Positions 14,549-17,248 of a stretch of 17,248 bases of DNA are shown in pieces. Positions within the stretch are counted from its first letter, which is position 1, and the number at the start of each line of letters is the position of its first letter. The DNA comes from Spongospora subterranea (lineage: Eukaryota > Endomyxa > Phytomyxea > Plasmodiophorida > Plasmodiophoridae): assembly GCA_900404475.1 (NCBI GenBank), contig OUQQ01000450.1, positions 1 through 17,248 of the forward strand, read 5' to 3'. A model generated the notes under the pieces. The model made no database searches, was not told the DNA's origin, and saw only the letters and a program-made list of their open reading frames with translations. Made by a program: the position numbers and the translations under genes.

Positions 14549-14824
14549 CCCGTTGGCATCTCTAGCTGGAATAACTCCTGTACGACTCATGAGCGCGTAC
14601 AACCCGGGTTGGGCAAATCTCCGACCTGATCAACTCGGTTTGGGCCCGGGTCGTGTGAACCCGTTGGCACCTCTACCTGGAATGGCACTTGTACGACTCA
14701 TGAGCGCGTACAACCCGGGTTGGGCAAATCTCCGACCTGATCAACTTGGATTGGACCCTGGTCGGGTGAACCCGTTGGCACCTCTACCTGGAATGGCACT
14801 TGTACGACTCATGAGCGCGTACAA
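14549..14824 (+). repeat. 111-bp tandem repeat, about 2.5 units
   Basis: Units start at 14549, 14660 and 14771, each opening with CCCGTTGGC. Units 1 and 2 are full length and differ at 11 of 111 positions. The third unit is truncated at 54 nt and is identical to unit 2 over that length. The period equals 37 codons, and one + strand frame (14523-14873) stays open across all copies, encoding a Pro/Leu/Gly-rich unit. Each unit contains short palindromes: AACCCGGGTT (14601-14610, 14712-14721) and a dyad of TTGTACG/CGTACAA arms around CTCATGAG. A noncoding minisatellite is the simplest reading; an exon of repeats is possible. Confidence 0.85.
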
Positions 14825-15089
14825 GTGTAACGCGGTGGTGGACGCGGCAGGAAGTGCGGCCCACGCTGTCTGACGTTCCTCCTGGCACAGTGAGTGCGAC
14901 GCGGTGGCGGGGTCTCCCCATAATAATCGGGGAATTATATATCTTCAAACCCATTTTGAGGATATTTACATATAATAGGTCGTGTTGCTATTACTGCATT
15001 GTGAGGCTGTTATCTCCCGCCGTTTTGGGGGGCGTACTGCTTCACCCACACAATCGCAATTACATGATAACAACTCGGGTCGTGTCCTG

Positions 15090-17028
15090 ATGGTGAAACT
15101 TTCGGCCTCGGACGATGATGACGCCGATATCAATGTGAAGATGTCGCCAATTTCGCCCGTCTCCAAGGAGGTATCGTACTCGTTGACCGTAACAGATCAA
15201 GCGGGAAGCATGAAAACGTCATCGACGTCCCCTTCCCGCCCGATGGGTTCGCCATTCGCCACATCCGTCTCGGTATTCGCGCATGCGTTCAGTCTCGGAT
15301 ATGGGTTGCGATCAGCGGTTGCAATATGTTCGCGATTGATTAGTCTGATCCGAAAGAACCCGAGACATGTTTTCTCTCTAAACCGTGTCATTGTACGTTC
15401 ATCTCGACCGGTTTAGAATATCATTGTAATGCAACATTCCATTTAAGGGCGAAAACAACCTGATCATGCGAGAAGAAGCAGTTCGTCTTGGATTATTTGC
15501 AGGAGGGTTTGCAGGTCAGAAGCAGTGCCTTGTCGCTTCCATTTTTGGAAGCAGATCACTTGACTTACTGATTTGATATTCCAGGAGGATTTGTCTTATT
15601 GAAGGGGATGGTTCATCGTATCCGGCAGCGTGACGACAAATGGAATACAATTATTGCGGGCGCTGTTGCTGGATTCAGTCTTGCATTCCAGAGTAACAAG
15701 GTTCGCTATATTTTTTCCCTCGCAAGCATTATTGAGCTTCAAGTAGAACCGTCGTATGATCGCGCTCTATGCTTTCGTTCGCATGTGCGAATGCGTGTAT
15801 CGATCGCTAAAATCACGGGGCGACGTGAAACCAATGCGAAACGGCGCCGCGATTTTATTTGCTCTGTCATCGGCACAGATCATGTATATTGCCAATGTTG
15901 CAGCAACACATTTTTCTGATGGTTTCGTCCTTAGGTACGCTTTCGTCATGCGCCCAGGCAGTTTACCACAATCTTTCTACCAATTCATCCTTCAAACCGG
16001 GTAAATAAATGTTTATCCGATTTTCGTGTTTTATTTTGACCGTTTCAAGTGATTGTTATTAAGACTTGCTGGCTTTTTCATAAAACATTCATAAAAACAT
16101 TCATCTCCTATTTCGAATCCCTGAGTTTCATGATCCCTCGTTAGGCCAGTGCCTGTCCCCGCGATGAAAGCTGTTCGAAGTTCAATGAGGGGAATGCCTG
16201 TGGATGCAAAAGAGCTTAGCGAATATATTCTGAGTAAAGTACCCGGGGAATCGGATGTTTCCATATCGACGTTGGTGAGGTCTGTCAATAATGGACTTAT
16301 GTCCTGCGATATCATTCATGCAGGTAATGTTGAGAATAGATTTTTGGATTTTGAGCTGTTTTTCTTACATCGTTTTCCAAAGGAACAAAGTCTTGTTGTC
16401 GCCATATTGTTAATTCTTTTTTCAAAACTGCTCGAAAGGTATTGCCTTTGTACGCGTCATTGACGGTGATGCCTGTGCTGTTCCTTAAACTTGGAGCTTT
16501 CCTGCGAGATCCGTCACATTATTGTTTCGGAATGGTATCGTCCTGTTCGCGGTCATTACTTTTCCTATCATCCTTCGTTGGGCTTTATCAGGCTGCCATT
16601 TGCGCCTACTTGCAATACCTACAGAAATATTTCTCTCATCGATCAGCATATTATGTCGCGGGGTTGATTGCTTCGCTTTCTATATTGATTGAGCGTCGTT
16701 CCAAAAGGTCCGAATTGGCGCTGTACACAATTCCTAGGTGATTTGAAAGATTCAGCTAGGCAATACACACTTTCTGATGTTTTGTTTTAATAGAGGCGCC
16801 GATTCATTATTCATGTTGTTAGTCGATCGTCGCCTTCTTGCTGGTATTCCGTTCGGTGATATCTTGCTGTTTTCTCTCTCTGTCTCTATAATAATGTACT
16901 ATCGCGTCCATGATCCCGAAACCGTTCCTCCTATAATCTCTCGAATTCTCCAATTCATCTTCAAACAGGATCAGACCCCAATCACACGTGCCCGTTCTTT
17001 CTACACCGCAAACCCGAATACACAATAG
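15090..17028 (+). CDS. TMEM135-like membrane protein (Tim17/22/23-related halves)
   Basis: Exons 15090-15392, 15448-15514, 15585-15700, 15747-15883, 15935-16000, 16145-16323, 16383-16737, 16794-17028 join in frame to 485 residues with a TAG stop. The family (TMEM135; peroxisomal Pmp52-like in fungi) has two related hydrophobic halves and is linked to peroxisome and mitochondrial membrane function. Seen in order: a polar N-terminus of about 65 residues, FSLGYGLRSAVAI, half 1 with RLGLFAGGFAGGFVLL and RDDKWNTIIAGAVAGFSLAF, RRMIALYAFVR, ILFALSSAQIMY joined across intron 4 to AFVMRPGSLPQSFYQFILQTG, then KAVRSSMRGMPVD, KVLPLYASL, and half 2 with FLSSFVGLYQA, YYVAGLIASLSILIERRSKRSELALY (residues about 379-404) and GADSLFMLLVDRRLL. 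The AFVMRP/FILQTG block and the two-half order are typical of fungal members. The start is the first ATG of the exon; earlier splicing was not seen. Confidence 0.88.
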
Positions 17029-17144
17029 ATTACATTCTCGTTAAACTGACTTTACCTACTATCAACGCTCGGGTTTTGTATGGTATTCACTACAGTTTAG
17101 CAGTTTTGTTACCTGGATACAACAAACTATCGCACAGGTTTACG

Positions 17145-17248
17145 ATGAAAAATAAAATTTGCCACGACATCCGTAGTTGGCGTGACGAACTGTGGCGTAT
17201 TCACGCCTGTATCGCCCTCAATCTGCCCTATGTCACTTCCTTTAATTG
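17145..17248 (+). CDS. Possible 5' end of a further gene, cut by the window edge
   Basis: An ATG at 17145 opens a frame that runs to the right edge (34 full codons: MKNKICHDIRSW onward) without a stop. Third positions after the first few codons favour C and G (GAC, ATC, GCC, CTC, CTG), as in confident exons of this window. CGCACAG just upstream could be a splice acceptor, in which case the true start is earlier. The opposite strand is also open over most of this interval. No family recognised. Confidence 0.22.
   Translation, partial: MKNKICHDIRSWRDELWRIHACIALNLPYVTSFN
17151..17156 (+). terminator. Candidate polyadenylation signal for the TMEM135-like gene
   Basis: The hexamer AATAAA lies 123 nt after the TMEM135-like stop, a reasonable 3' UTR distance. 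It overlaps the putative reading frame beginning at 17145, so at most one of these two readings is likely to be right. Confidence 0.3.

Larger units (their letters stand above)
12417..15089. other. 2.7-kb spacer between divergent DNAI7 and TMEM135-like genes
   Basis: The two flanking genes point away from each other, so both promoters lie here. I recognise no gene. Open frames of note on the + strand: 12805-13062 (85 codons, ATG start, hydrophobic, no similarity recognised), 13437-13841 (134 codons open, but the first ATG is at 13683), 14260-14484 (74 codons, no early ATG) and 14523-14873, which spans the 111-bp repeats. No transposase, reverse transcriptase or tRNA was recognised. The interval holds a palindrome cluster (13849-13996) and a tandem repeat (14549-14824), both listed separately. 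Confidence 0.55.

Noticed and set aside
14549..14824. Hammerhead-bearing (retrozyme-like) tandem repeat
   Set aside because: The minus strand reads CTCATGAGTC, one base from the hammerhead box, but the rest of the core (GAAAC) is not found in any unit.
16031..16315. Minus-strand frame opposite TMEM135-like exon 6
   Set aside because: The + strand encodes a conserved block (KAVRSSMRGMPVD) with in-frame splice junctions on both sides, so this is a shadow.

Overview
This is a compact, intron-bearing eukaryotic window. I reconstructed five multi-exon protein-coding genes (35 introns, mostly 50-280 nt) by joining open frames at GT/AG boundaries so that known protein families read through without breaks. 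The alanyl-tRNA synthetase and the TMEM135-type protein look closest to fungal versions. The window also carries DNAI7/CASC1, a protein of motile cilia. Together these suggest a zoosporic (flagellated) early-diverging fungus or a close opisthokont relative. That is an inference from remembered family features, not from a search.

Layout from left to right: the 3' part of a MYG1 exonuclease gene (+, 52-1489, first exon(s) outside the window); about 675 bp with no supported gene; a four-exon gene (+, 2165-4688) for a highly divergent poly(ADP-ribose) glycohydrolase (PARG)-like protein; a complete 20-exon cytosolic alanyl-tRNA synthetase gene (-, 9361-4724); a 518-bp spacer with a nested inverted repeat; DNAI7/CASC1 (-, 12416-9880, three exons); a 2.7-kb spacer with no recognised gene but with a palindrome cluster and a 111-bp tandem repeat; a TMEM135-like membrane protein (+, 15090-17028, eight exons); and a possible start of another + strand gene at the right edge.

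The most unusual item is the PARG-like gene. Its fold-level pattern follows PARG from the helical accessory region to the C-terminus. However, the QEE catalytic signature, the glycine-rich loop before it and the downstream WGCGAFGG-type loop are all replaced, while four exons stay open. It therefore looks like a pseudoenzyme rather than a dead gene. Its N-terminus resembles a PB1 domain, which would be an unusual fusion. It faces the alanyl-tRNA synthetase gene tail to tail, with only 35 bp between the two stop codons.

The genes do not form one pathway: MYG1 acts in RNA processing in nucleus and mitochondria, AARS in translation, DNAI7 in the axoneme and TMEM135 in peroxisome/mitochondrial membranes. 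No tRNA, rRNA, CRISPR array or transposase was recognised.
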